NCBI GenBank assembly: GCA_035559595.1
Contig: DATMBF010000049.1
Coordinates: 1-49,751, forward strand
DNA: 49,751 nucleotides
Source of the DNA: DATMBF01 sp035559595
GTDB taxonomy: Bacteria > Bacteroidota > Ignavibacteria > UBA10030
Direction: 5' to 3'
The notes under the pieces: model-generated
Seen by the model: the letters and a program-made list of their open reading frames with translations, nothing else
Databases searched by the model: none
Told to the model about the DNA's origin: nothing
Translations under genes and position numbers: made by a program
In this document: positions 42,182-49,751 of the stretch, in pieces
How positions within the stretch are numbered: the stretch's first letter is position 1
How the letters are laid out: every line of letters starts with the position of its first letter

Positions 42182-43417
42182 ATGCGTCTCGTTCATTGGA
42201 TTTCCGGCGTACTCGTCTTTTCGCTGACGGCGCCTCAATTGGTGCCCGCTCAACTCTTGCTGGGGACGATCACTGAACTGAATCCCCCTGTTGCCGCGGG
42301 AAGTGCGCAACCGTTTCTCTCAGTTTCAACCACTGGGGTGTTCTATCTCAGTTGGATGGAGCCCGGCGCAAAGACAAAACATGCATTCCGATTCGCATCA
42401 TTCGATGGGTCAAAATGGTCGGCTGCCAGAACGATTGCAGAAGCTGATGACTATTTCGTGAATTGGGCAGATGTACCCTCCATTCTTCCTCATTCAGACG
42501 GGACGCTCATCGCCCACTGGCTCAACAGGAGCGGTCCATCGACGTATGCATACGATGTACAACTTTCCTTCTCCAGAGATGGTGGAAACGGATGGTCGAA
42601 TCCATTGACGCCACATCGCGACGGAACACAAACAGAGCACGGGTTTGTCTCACTCTTCGAGTTGCCCGGCCACAAGGTCGGCCTGATTTGGCTCGATGGG
42701 AGACAAATGATTATGGCGGAAGCGTCAGACCATTCCGGTCATGGCAGCGGCGGGATGACCCTCAGGTCCGCCGTCTTCTCAACTGATGGGAAGCTCGAGG
42801 AAGAGCACCTCATCGATCCTCTCGTTTGTGAATGTTGTCCCACTGCCGTCACACCAACCCAGGATGGTATCCTCATTGCGTATCGGGATCGCTCACCCGA
42901 AGAAGTGCGCAATATCTTCACCGCCCGTCTTAGCCAAGGGAAGTGGAGCAGCCCACAGCTCGTCTTCGACGACGGATGGAAGATCCCGGGATGCCCGGTG
43001 AACGGTCCTGCCTTCGCAAGAGAAGGAAACATGACAGCAATTGCGTGGTTCACGGCGCCCGAAGGTGCGGCACAAGTCAATGTCGCTTTCTCAAATGATG
43101 CTGGAACGACATTCAGCAGACCCCTCCGCGTTGATGGTGGAAAGCCGCTGGGGAGAGTCGGGATCAATCTTTTGCCGGGAGGGACAGCTCTGGTCGTGTG
43201 GCTTGAATACGGCGATAACACTGCAGAGCTGCGGGGGCGACTCGTTTCACCCACAGAAGACTTACAAGATTCCTTTTTGATTGCCTCTGTCAGTGCCGAT
43301 CGCGCAAGCGGCTATCCGAGAGTAGCACGGAGCGGCCGTAGAGTTCTTTTTGCCTGGACTGAAACAGGCAGCACGAAAAAGGTCAAGGTAGCGGAAGTGC
43401 TCTTGCAGTCGAAATGA
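42182..43417 (+). CDS. Exported sialidase-like propeller protein with CxCC motif
   Basis: ATG 42182 gives 411 residues with a signal peptide (WISGVLVFSLTAPQLVPAQ). The frame is open from 42041 but that part is paaD. Repeated strand units such as FLSVSTTGVFYLSWME, VQLSFSRDGGNGWSNPLTPH, VNVAFSNDAGTTFSRPL (Asp-box-like SxDxGxTW motifs) point to a six-bladed sialidase/BNR propeller. The usual sialidase arginine triad is not evident. Cys216, Cys218 and Cys219 (VCECCPT) plus Cys271 (PGCPVNGPAF) form a possible metal or heme site. The enzyme label sialidase is therefore doubtful. Its stop overlaps the Sua5 start (ATGA). Confidence 0.75.
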   Translation: MRLVHWISGVLVFSLTAPQLVPAQLLLGTITELNPPVAAGSAQPFLSVSTTGVFYLSWMEPGAKTKHAFRFASFDGSKWSAARTIAEADDYFVNWADVPSILPHSDGTLIAHWLNRSGPSTYAYDVQLSFSRDGGNGWSNPLTPHRDGTQTEHGFVSLFELPGHKVGLIWLDGRQMIMAEASDHSGHGSGGMTLRSAVFSTDGKLEEEHLIDPLVCECCPTAVTPTQDGILIAYRDRSPEEVRNIFTARLSQGKWSSPQLVFDDGWKIPGCPVNGPAFAREGNMTAIAWFTAPEGAAQVNVAFSNDAGTTFSRPLRVDGGKPLGRVGINLLPGGTALVVWLEYGDNTAELRGRLVSPTEDLQDSFLIASVSADRASGYPRVARSGRRVLFAWTETGSTKKVKVAEVLLQSK

Positions 43418-44472
43418 TGGCCAAGAGCGTGAGCTACCATGACAGCGAAGTGTTCAACGTAACAACGAAGGTCTTCCCGATCTCGTGGGCGCAACCGGAT
43501 CCGGCAATCATCCGGCAAGCGGCCGAAGTGCTTCAGGAGGGAGGACTGGTTGCATTTCCCACTGAAACCGTCTATGGATTGGGGGCAGATGCGCTCAATC
43601 CCGACGCTGTTCGGCGGATCTTCAAGGCAAAGGGTCGACCTTCGGATAATCCCCTTATCGTCCATCTGGGACGCAAGGCCAAAATTGGGGATTATGCTGA
43701 AGACATTCCAGCTATGGCGGAAAAGTTAGCTGAGAAATTCTGGCCGGGTCCGCTTACGCTGGTGTTGAAAAAATCTCTGCTCGTATCTGACGAGATCACG
43801 GCAGGGTTGGAAACAGTTGCGCTTCGGGTGCCGAATCACCCCGTCGCACTTGCGCTGTTGGAGGAATTCGGAGAAGGGATTGTGGCGCCCAGTGCCAACA
43901 AATCCGGATTCCCAAGTCCAACCCGCGCCGAAGATGTCGAAACGGACTTGCGTGGCATGGTAGAGATGATTCTGGACGCAGGTCCAACGGAGATCGGCGT
44001 TGAATCGACAGTTCTTGACGTAACGCAATCGCCGCCCGTCATCCTGCGGTGGGGTGGTTTAACGAAAGAGGAGATTGAAGCAGTGATCGGTCCGATTAGC
44101 ACCTTGGCCGATCCGGAACTCCTGAAGCGGTCGCCTGGCACTCGACATCGGCATTATGCTCCACACGCCAAACTGGTTTTGATCCGACCCGGAGATGAGC
44201 AAGAATTTGCCGGCAGGATGAAGCAGCTTCGACAGCGTGGTCTCACCGTTGGCTGCATCGTACATTCGTTTCAACTTGCACAACACGAGCGGGGAAAGCT
44301 TATGAGGGTGTTGCCTCCATCGTTAACGGGTGTTGCGAAATACCTCTTTCGAACGATGAGGGAGTTGGATGCAGAAGGGGTTGATGTGATTGTCGTTGAA
44401 GGTGTTGAAGAAGAAGGGCTCGGCAGAGCGATAATGGACAGATTGCAGAGGGCATCGAATAGCAATGACTAA
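43414..44472 (+). CDS. sua5: Threonylcarbamoyl-AMP synthase, long Sua5 form
   Basis: This 352-residue protein has the YrdC domain (LVAFPTETVYGLGADALNPDAVRRIF, KGRPSDNPLIVHL, FWPGPLTLVL, GIVAPSANKSGFPSPT) and, after residue 215, the Sua5 C-terminal domain (SPGTRHRHYAPHAKLVLI linker, then VGCIVHSF and a Rossmann-like end). It makes threonylcarbamoyl-AMP from threonine, bicarbonate and ATP for the t6A modification of ANN-decoding tRNAs. No tsaD, tsaB or tsaE gene is near. It overlaps the gene before it by four bases and the larB gene after it by eight. Confidence 0.93.
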   Translation: MMAKSVSYHDSEVFNVTTKVFPISWAQPDPAIIRQAAEVLQEGGLVAFPTETVYGLGADALNPDAVRRIFKAKGRPSDNPLIVHLGRKAKIGDYAEDIPAMAEKLAEKFWPGPLTLVLKKSLLVSDEITAGLETVALRVPNHPVALALLEEFGEGIVAPSANKSGFPSPTRAEDVETDLRGMVEMILDAGPTEIGVESTVLDVTQSPPVILRWGGLTKEEIEAVIGPISTLADPELLKRSPGTRHRHYAPHAKLVLIRPGDEQEFAGRMKQLRQRGLTVGCIVHSFQLAQHERGKLMRVLPPSLTGVAKYLFRTMRELDAEGVDVIVVEGVEEEGLGRAIMDRLQRASNSND

Positions 44473-45193
44473 CGACTCACGTACGGAGGTTCTCGAACGC
44501 CTGGCGCGTTTGGATCATCATCGACAAGAGCGTACCGGAATCCCGGAAGCAGTGTTCGCCGAAGGAAAGACTCCGGAGCAGGTAGCGATCCTCGTACAAG
44601 CGCTTGCACAGAAATCCGGCGTTGCACTGGCGACACGTGTTACCGAGGAGTGTGCAGCGATGGTGGGAAGTCGATTGGACAAGCAGTTCAAGATAACGCA
44701 TAACGGGACTGCCAGAACCATCGTTGTTCAACGAACAGACTACGAACCCAAATCCACCGGCGGCGGCGTTGCCGTGTTATGTGCAGGGACCGCCGATGTG
44801 CCTGTTGCCGAGGAGGCAGCTGTCACTGCACAGGTTATGGGGTGCACGGTGCATTCGTTCTATGACGTGGGTATTGCTGGTATCCATCGGCTTGTTGAAC
44901 CGATTGAGAAGATCATTCGACACGAAGTCTCCGCCCTTGTCGTTGTTGCAGGAATGGAAGGGGCACTGCCGTCGGTCGTTCGGGGACTTGTTCCCGTGCC
45001 GGTGATCGGTGTTCCGACCAGTGTTGGCTATGGCTATGGTGGCAAAGGTAAGGCTGCGCTGATGTCGATGCTGCAGTCATGTGCACCGGGTCTTACCGTC
45101 GTCAACATCGACAATGGATTTGGCGCTGGGGCGACCGCAGCTCTTATTGCCAATCATGTTGCCAGCGTCCGATTGAACGAGGCCATTCGATAG
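44465..45193 (+). CDS. larB: LarB, nickel-pincer cofactor synthesis
   Basis: This 242-residue protein ends in an AIR-carboxylase-like domain. The N-terminus (LDHHRQERTGIPEAVFAEGKTPEQV) is the LarB hallmark, followed by GGGVAVLCAGTADVPVAEEAAVTA, FYDVGIAGIHRL, VVVAGMEGALPSVVRGLVPVPVIGVPTSVGYG. LarB carboxylates and hydrolyses nicotinic acid adenine dinucleotide to start the nickel-pincer cofactor of lactate racemase-like enzymes. LarC, LarE and LarA are absent from this window. The next gene, purE, shares its fold, so the two must not be confused; LarB is longer by the N-terminal part. Confidence 0.93.
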   Translation: MTNDSRTEVLERLARLDHHRQERTGIPEAVFAEGKTPEQVAILVQALAQKSGVALATRVTEECAAMVGSRLDKQFKITHNGTARTIVVQRTDYEPKSTGGGVAVLCAGTADVPVAEEAAVTAQVMGCTVHSFYDVGIAGIHRLVEPIEKIIRHEVSALVVVAGMEGALPSVVRGLVPVPVIGVPTSVGYGYGGKGKAALMSMLQSCAPGLTVVNIDNGFGAGATAALIANHVASVRLNEAIR

Positions 45194-45243
45194 TTCTCCA
45201 CCGGTCTTCTTCAATTCTCATCACGTCGCTCTTTTTCTTCTCC

Positions 45244-45277
45244 GCTGAAGCCGCTTTCTGAGTGGCGCATTTTCAGC
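45244..45277 (+). promoter_or_regulatory. Stem-loop in the purE leader
   Basis: GCTGAA (45244-45249) pairs with TTCAGC (45272-45277). Inside it GCCGCT pairs with AGTGGC allowing one G-U, with five bases bulged on the right. An A-run follows, not a T-run, so it is not a standard terminator. TATGAT at 45288-45293 could be a -10 box. No purine riboswitch core is seen. Confidence 0.3.
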
Positions 45278-45329
45278 AAAAAATTCGTATGATAGGCTCG
45301 CGTTTTTTCCATCAGGGAAGGCTAACAGT

Positions 45330-45833
45330 ATGCCGTCAAAGAGAGCAAAGGGAAGCTCACGGTCACCGCTTGTTGGCGTGATCATGGGTAGTTCCTCTGA
45401 CGCAGAGCATCTCGATCCTGCGAAAGAAATACTCAAGGAATTCGGGATTCCCTTCGAGTTCAAAGTCGTTTCCGCCCACCGCACGCCGGATTACATGTTC
45501 CGTTATGCTGAAACAGCCCACACGCGAGGCATCGAGGTGCTCATAGCAGCCGCTGGTGGTGCCGCTCACCTGCCGGGTATGGTGGCCTCAAAAACGACGT
45601 TGCCGGTCATTGGCGTGCCAGTTCTGTCGAAGTCCTTACATGGCGTGGATTCCCTTTTGTCGATTGTCCAGATGCCTGCCGGCGTGCCTGTTGCCACAGT
45701 GGCCATCGATGGTGCGGTAAATGCGGCTCTTCTTGCTGTAAGAATTCTCTCTCTGAAACGACCCGAATTGAAGACCAAGCTCAAGCAATACAGCATAACA
45801 ATGCAACAAAAGGTCTTGAACGCAAAGGTATGA
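45330..45833 (+). CDS. purE: N5-carboxyaminoimidazole ribonucleotide mutase PurE
   Basis: This 167-residue class I PurE has GVIMGSSSDAEHLDPAKEILKEF, the SAHRTPDYM active-site motif, AAAGGAAHLPGMVASKT and SIVQMPAGVPVATVAI. It moves the carboxylate of N5-CAIR to carbon to form CAIR in purine synthesis. Presence of purK directly after (ATGA overlap) shows it is the mutase type using N5-CAIR rather than the direct carboxylase of animals. Basic residues at the N-terminus (PSKRAKGSSRSPL) extend it slightly beyond the usual start. Confidence 0.97.
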   Translation: MPSKRAKGSSRSPLVGVIMGSSSDAEHLDPAKEILKEFGIPFEFKVVSAHRTPDYMFRYAETAHTRGIEVLIAAAGGAAHLPGMVASKTTLPVIGVPVLSKSLHGVDSLLSIVQMPAGVPVATVAIDGAVNAALLAVRILSLKRPELKTKLKQYSITMQQKVLNAKV

Positions 45834-46999
45834 ATGTTCTCCTTCCTCCGGCATGGATTGGAATCGTAGGAGGGGGTCAACTCGGCATGATGCTGATCCG
45901 GGAAGCGCATCGGATGGGGTATTACACTGTCGTGTGGGATCCAAGCGCTGATTGCCCCGCATCGCGTCTCGCCGACCACGCCATTATAGCTTCTTTCGAT
46001 GATGTGACTGCTGTCGATGAAATGGTTTCAAGGGCAAGCGTCATCACATACGAATTCGAGAACGTCAGCGGAGAAATCATCGAGCAATTGGAGATAAGAA
46101 AACCGCTATTCCCCGGAAGTTCGATCCTTCGCGTTGCGCAACATCGACGGCGGGAGAAAGAAGAACTGGCAAAGAGGGGGTTTCCTGTGGTTCGCTTCGG
46201 AAACGCGAAATCCGTTGGAGAGATTCGTTCGGCCGTTGAAATGATCGGTCTCCCGGTGGTTCTCAAGACAGCCACCAGCGGATATGACGGAAAAGGACAG
46301 ACAGTAGTAGAAGACGCAGGTCACCTTGAGGACTTTGTGAGGAGTGTTGCGGGAGAGATTGATTACGTCGTGGAAGAATATCTTGAATTGCAGGCGGAAC
46401 TTTCCGTTCTTGTTGTCCGCACGGGAGACGGTCATCTGGTGACGTTTCCAGTTTCCGAGAATCAGCACCGGGACAACATCTTGCATCGGACATACGTCCC
46501 GGCGAGATTTCCCGATTCCATACACCGAAAGGCCAGACAACTGGCGTGTGAAATCGCCGAATCGTTTGATTTGATCGGATTGCTCTGCGTTGAGATGTTC
46601 TTGACGGAGAGCGGGGATGTGATCGTGAATGAGCTTGCCCCGCGACCCCACAACTCCGGCCACTATTCGCTGGATGCTTGCTCGATTTCGCAGTTCGAAG
46701 CGCTGGTCAGGGCGATTTGCGGCCTTCATGTGCCAGAGCCGGTGTTGCACAGTCCATGCGCCATGGTCAATCTCCTTGGCAAGCATCTCACGAAACTCGA
46801 TCCGGCAAGGCTTATGGCGATTCCGGGAACGAAGCTGCATATCTACGGAAAGAAGCGAGCCGAGCCGAAAAGGAAAATGGGTCATGTTACAATCGTGCGC
46901 GAAACGATGCAGGAAGTGGAGGAAGTCGCAAGGACAGTCGCATCGATGATTGGCGAAACAGAAGAGATATCACCATCCAGAAAGAATGCGCGTGTATGA
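45830..46999 (+). CDS. purK: N5-carboxyaminoimidazole ribonucleotide synthase PurK
   Basis: This 389-residue ATP-grasp enzyme converts AIR, bicarbonate and ATP to N5-CAIR. Landmarks: WIGIVGGGQLGMMLIREAHRMGY, LPVVLKTATSGYDGKGQTVV, a glutamate-rich strand VEEYLELQAELSVLV, VEMFLTESGDVIVNELAPRPHNSGHYS and SQFEALVRAICG. All are standard for PurK. It overlaps purE by four bases and the DUF2318-like gene by four, so the three are translated together. The start MNVLLPPAWIG has the glycine-rich loop at the expected place. Confidence 0.97.
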   Translation: MNVLLPPAWIGIVGGGQLGMMLIREAHRMGYYTVVWDPSADCPASRLADHAIIASFDDVTAVDEMVSRASVITYEFENVSGEIIEQLEIRKPLFPGSSILRVAQHRRREKEELAKRGFPVVRFGNAKSVGEIRSAVEMIGLPVVLKTATSGYDGKGQTVVEDAGHLEDFVRSVAGEIDYVVEEYLELQAELSVLVVRTGDGHLVTFPVSENQHRDNILHRTYVPARFPDSIHRKARQLACEIAESFDLIGLLCVEMFLTESGDVIVNELAPRPHNSGHYSLDACSISQFEALVRAICGLHVPEPVLHSPCAMVNLLGKHLTKLDPARLMAIPGTKLHIYGKKRAEPKRKMGHVTIVRETMQEVEEVARTVASMIGETEEISPSRKNARV

Positions 47000-47640
47000 A
47001 GCGATGTGAACATTGCGGATCTGAAGTCGGTCTTGAAGCAACATTCTGCCCTTCTTGCGGGTCGGCCATTGTCAACAAGGATATGGCCAGGGCAACGCGA
47101 AGCGGTACGAATCGCCGCACAAAGTGGATCGTTGTCGGTCTCCTTACCGTTACCTTTGTTCTCCTTTTTTCAACCTACTTGAGTGTTCTGTTTCGCGAAT
47201 ATCATCCTGTTATTGAGCAACAGCCGGAGATTGTCGTTCCCATTCAGTACGGTCTCGAAACCAAAACGCCGAGCAAGCTCATCGAAGCCTCGATTAAGGA
47301 TCAATGGATTGTCATCCCGGTCCAACAGCTGCGGGACTACAAGATCGTTCGTTTCCATGATCCTGCTGGAATTCAGGCAATTCCGATTCTTGCTTATCTG
47401 ACACCTGAGGGGAAGATTGTGACGGCAATGAGTCTGAGCGAGAACTGTCAATCAAAAGATTTCTACCTTCAAGGTCACAATATCCACTGCGCAAACTGCC
47501 CATCCTATTGGAACATGTCGAGTCTCGAAGCGTACGCCTGTTGCCAGCGATTCTACCCGGATCCCATTCCCAGCATACTGGTGAATGACGAAATCCGTAT
47601 CGAGGCTTCCGTCGTGCGGGGATGGCAGCCGCGTTCATAG
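46996..47640 (+). CDS. Zinc-ribbon membrane protein with DUF2318-like C-terminal domain
   Basis: ATG 46996 overlaps the purK stop and gives 214 residues; the frame is open upstream only as overlap with purK. It starts with a zinc ribbon (CEHCGSEVGLEATFCPSCGS). After a basic link comes one membrane segment (WIVVGLLTVTFVLLFSTYLSVLF), then an external domain with IVRFHDPAGIQAIPILAYLTPEGKIVTAMSLSENCQSKDFYLQG, followed by HCANCPSYWNMSSL and CCQRFYPDPIPS. The order dication-strand, C, CxxC, then PxPIPS resembles DUF2318 membrane proteins, implicated in metal (iron or copper) handling. The role is uncertain. A PEPCK gene follows 33 bases on. Confidence 0.75.
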   Translation: MKRCEHCGSEVGLEATFCPSCGSAIVNKDMARATRSGTNRRTKWIVVGLLTVTFVLLFSTYLSVLFREYHPVIEQQPEIVVPIQYGLETKTPSKLIEASIKDQWIVIPVQQLRDYKIVRFHDPAGIQAIPILAYLTPEGKIVTAMSLSENCQSKDFYLQGHNIHCANCPSYWNMSSLEAYACCQRFYPDPIPSILVNDEIRIEASVVRGWQPRS

Positions 47641-47673
47641 AGCAGTTTCCAACATCGAATACCTGGAGATTCA

Positions 47674-49431
47674 ATGAGTCAGCACAGAACATTAGAACAA
47701 TGGGTTGAAGAAGCAGCACGTTTGACCAAGCCTGAGAGGATTCACTGGTGTACCGGATCCGATGCGGAGTATGAGCAGTTCATTGAAACCATGCTCTCCG
47801 AGAAGATTCTCCTTCCCCTCAACAAACAATCTTATCCGAATTCCTATCTTCATCGAAGTCATCCAAGCGACGTTGCCCGTACGGAGAATTTGACATTCAT
47901 TTGTTCACGTCGCAAAGAGGACGCCGGGCCGACAAACAACTGGATGCAGCCCGAAGAAGCGAAAGAGAAAGTAGGCAAGCTGTTTGATGGGTCGATGCGG
48001 GGGCGAACAATGTACGTTGTCCCGTATTTGATGGGTCCGGTAGGCTCGAAATACTCGCGTGTTGGAGTGGAGTTGACCGATAGTCTTTATGTGGCGGCAA
48101 GTATGCGGATCATGACGAGAATGGGGGATGTCGCGCTCAAGGCACTTGGAAGTTCCGGCGAATTCGTCCCCGGACTCCATTCGCTTGGCGACCTTTCGCC
48201 CGAGCGCCGGTTCATTCTCCACTTCCCTGAAGAGCGTCTCATCTGGAGTGTAGGATCGGGATATGGCGGAAATGCTCTTCTTGGCAAGAAGTGTTTTGCG
48301 CTTCGCATTGCAAGTGTGATTGCACGGGAAGAGGGATGGATGGCGGAACATATGCTCATCATTGGATTGGAAGAGCCATCAGGAAAAATCACCTACATGG
48401 CGGGAGCGTTTCCGAGCGCCTCAGGCAAGACTAATCTCGCTATGATGGTCTCAGCCCTCGCAAACGAGGGGTACAAGATTTGGACGGTGGGGGACGATAT
48501 CGCATGGATGCACATCGACGAGGAGGGGCAGCTTCGGGCAATCAATCCTGAGGCCGGATTCTTCGGCGTGGTGCCGGGAACGAGTTACGCCACAAACCCC
48601 GTGGCAATGGATACCATCCGAGCGAACACGATTTTTACCAATGTCGCGATGACTCCTGATGGAGAGCCCTGGTGGGAAGGCATCGGAAAGCCTGTTCCCG
48701 AAGGTCTCATCGACTGGAGAGGACTTCTGTACCGCAACGGGGAGGAGAAGGCCGCACACCCGAATTCACGTTTTACCGTTCCTGCCAGGCAATGTCCGAC
48801 CATTTCAAAGCAGTGGGAAGATCCGCGCGGAGTGCCGATTTCGGCCATTATTTTCGGAAGCCGCCGCTCCAAAGTTGTCCCTCTGGTCATGCAAGCAAAG
48901 GATTGGCAACATGGTGTCTTCATGGGTGCCGGTATGGGGGCCGAGACGACTGCAGCAGCAACAGGGGCTGTGGGTGTCGTTCGCCGCGACCCCATGGCGA
49001 TGCTGCCGTTTTGCGGATACAACATGGCCGATTACTTTGGTCATTGGTTAGCGATGGGAAAAAAATTGAAAAAGCCGCCACTCATCTTCCGTGTGAATTG
49101 GTTCAGAAAGGGGGCCGACGGAAAATTCCTCTGGCCGGGATTCGGCGAGAACATCCGTGTTCTCCTGTGGATTCTCGAGCGTCTTGAAGGCAGAGGAAAA
49201 GCTCAAGAATCGCCAGTTGGATTCCTGCCGACATCCGACGCTATCCGCTCCGATGGCCTCAATCTGAAAGCCGGTGCAATGGAGGAACTCACCTCGTTTG
49301 ATAAGGAGGGATGGGAGAACGGCGTCAATGAGATCGAAAAATTCTTCCAGCAATTTGGTGATCGGTTGCCCGGGGAGCTCTGGCGCGAGCACCAACGGGT
49401 CAAGTCTGAAATCGCCAAGGTGAAAGTCTAA
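47674..49431 (+). CDS. pckG: Phosphoenolpyruvate carboxykinase (GTP)
   Basis: This 585-residue enzyme converts oxaloacetate and GTP to PEP, CO2 and GDP, the entry to gluconeogenesis. Features: RSHPSDVARTENLTF near the N-terminus, GPVGSKYSRVGVELTDSLYV, the P-loop from residue 248 (SASGKTNLAMM), the metal site VGDDIAWMH, NPEAGFFGVVPGT, and ARQCPTISKQWEDPRGVPISAI with the hyper-reactive cysteine of the GTP class. FGENIRVLLWILERLEG closes the nucleotide site. The ATP-dependent class has different sequences throughout. Together with acsA and peptide use, it fits growth on acids and amino acids. Confidence 0.97.
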   Translation: MSQHRTLEQWVEEAARLTKPERIHWCTGSDAEYEQFIETMLSEKILLPLNKQSYPNSYLHRSHPSDVARTENLTFICSRRKEDAGPTNNWMQPEEAKEKVGKLFDGSMRGRTMYVVPYLMGPVGSKYSRVGVELTDSLYVAASMRIMTRMGDVALKALGSSGEFVPGLHSLGDLSPERRFILHFPEERLIWSVGSGYGGNALLGKKCFALRIASVIAREEGWMAEHMLIIGLEEPSGKITYMAGAFPSASGKTNLAMMVSALANEGYKIWTVGDDIAWMHIDEEGQLRAINPEAGFFGVVPGTSYATNPVAMDTIRANTIFTNVAMTPDGEPWWEGIGKPVPEGLIDWRGLLYRNGEEKAAHPNSRFTVPARQCPTISKQWEDPRGVPISAIIFGSRRSKVVPLVMQAKDWQHGVFMGAGMGAETTAAATGAVGVVRRDPMAMLPFCGYNMADYFGHWLAMGKKLKKPPLIFRVNWFRKGADGKFLWPGFGENIRVLLWILERLEGRGKAQESPVGFLPTSDAIRSDGLNLKAGAMEELTSFDKEGWENGVNEIEKFFQQFGDRLPGELWREHQRVKSEIAKVKV

Positions 49432-49477
49432 AGTATCGAACCAGTGGAACACATACGCAGACAGCGAGGATAATCAC

Positions 49478-49751
49478 ATGAAACTCGACCGAATGATACA
49501 AAAACTTCTTCCTCACGACGACAAGTTCTTTGTTCTTCTTGAAGAATCTACGAAAAATCTTTTAGAGGCTTCAACGGCGCTCAAGAAGCTGACACGGTCA
49601 ACAAAGCCTTCCGAAATTCAAAAAATCGTCAAAGGTATTAAGGACTTGGAGCACCAGGGCGATGAAATAACACACAAGATCTTCTCGGAGCTCAATGCGA
49701 CATTTGTAACGCCGTTCGATAGGGAGGACATCCACCTTCTTGCCTCAGCCC
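49478..49751 (+). CDS. DUF47/PhoU-like protein, N-terminal part
   Basis: This frame runs off the right edge after 91 codons. ATG 49478 follows GAGGA at a normal distance. The product begins MKLDRMIQKLLPHDDKFFVLLEES and continues NLLEASTALKKL, IKDLEHQGDEITHKIFSELNATFVTPFDREDIHLLA in pieces. The E-x-x-GDxxT and TPFDREDI motifs are those of the DUF47 family, often encoded beside Pit-type phosphate transporters and thought to control them. The next gene is outside the window, so that link cannot be checked. Confidence 0.88.
   Translation, partial: MKLDRMIQKLLPHDDKFFVLLEESTKNLLEASTALKKLTRSTKPSEIQKIVKGIKDLEHQGDEITHKIFSELNATFVTPFDREDIHLLASA

Noticed and set aside
44465..45193. A second purE copy
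   Set aside because: The N-terminal domain and motifs are those of LarB; the true purE follows.
46678..46995. A 106-codon extension ahead of the DUF2318-like protein
   Set aside because: It lies wholly inside purK in another frame; the zinc-ribbon start at 46996 overlaps the purK stop in the usual ATGA manner.
1..49751. CRISPR arrays, insertion sequences or prophage
   Set aside because: No spaced direct repeats, transposase, integrase or phage structural gene was seen on either strand.

Overview
The window looks like chromosomal DNA of a Bacteroidota-lineage bacterium, most likely near Ignavibacteria/Kapabacteria. Support comes from a type IX secretion C-terminal tail at the left edge, a TonB-dependent receptor with an N-terminal carboxypeptidase-regulatory-like domain followed by a DUF4249 lipoprotein, a DUF4905 protein, and promoter-like TAnnTTTG boxes. 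GC content is moderate and gene packing is dense, with many ATGA or TAATG overlaps. I see no rRNA, tRNA, CRISPR array, insertion sequence or phage gene.

Layout. 1-12.4 kb: end of a T9SS-secreted protein, a MuiA/DUF4139 protein, proline dehydrogenase, an OPT oligopeptide transporter, a secreted GCPII-like M28 peptidase, an MFS transporter resembling animal MFSD1 (a dipeptide carrier), an M29 aminopeptidase, a secreted S9 peptidase, and ArfB. 12.4-18 kb: a membrane protein of unknown role, DUF1572/DinB, PspC, an exported glutathione peroxidase, a fused PabB-PabC, an EVE protein and an orphan BtuF-like binding protein. 18.1-20.8 kb (minus strand): acetyl-CoA synthetase and an AlkD-like protein. 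21-28.8 kb: TonB receptor, DUF4249, DUF4905, YjbQ, PhzF, and a large membrane Fe-S oxidoreductase of the HdrD/EMO type. 28.8-38.3 kb: three exported hydrolases of families linked to D-amino acids (D-aminoacylase, DmpA/S58, class C serine hydrolase), a quinone-oxidoreductase-like dehydrogenase, a PGPGW protein, a secreted M1 peptidase and a polytopic membrane protein with no usable start codon. 38.3-38.9 kb: a decayed TauE/SafE exporter. 38.9-42.2 kb: phenylacetyl-CoA epoxidase genes paaA, paaB, paaC and paaD, with two paralogous small lipoproteins between paaC and paaD. 42.2-49.75 kb: a secreted propeller-like protein, Sua5, LarB, PurE, PurK, a DUF2318-like protein, GTP-dependent PEP carboxykinase, and the start of a DUF47/PhoU-like protein.

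Working together. The left third reads as peptide use: secreted peptidases cut protein, the OPT and MFSD1-like carriers move short peptides, M29 finishes them in the cytoplasm, and proline dehydrogenase takes the proline. AcsA, the EMO-like quinone reductase and PEPCK fit growth on acids and amino acids with gluconeogenesis. The right end groups several enzymes that all use CO2 or bicarbonate. The most unusual points are the bacterial MFSD1-like transporter beside peptidases, the lipoprotein pair inside the paa operon, the missing start codon after the M1 peptidase gene, and paired palindromes ahead of alkD. All family calls are by reading; no database search was run.
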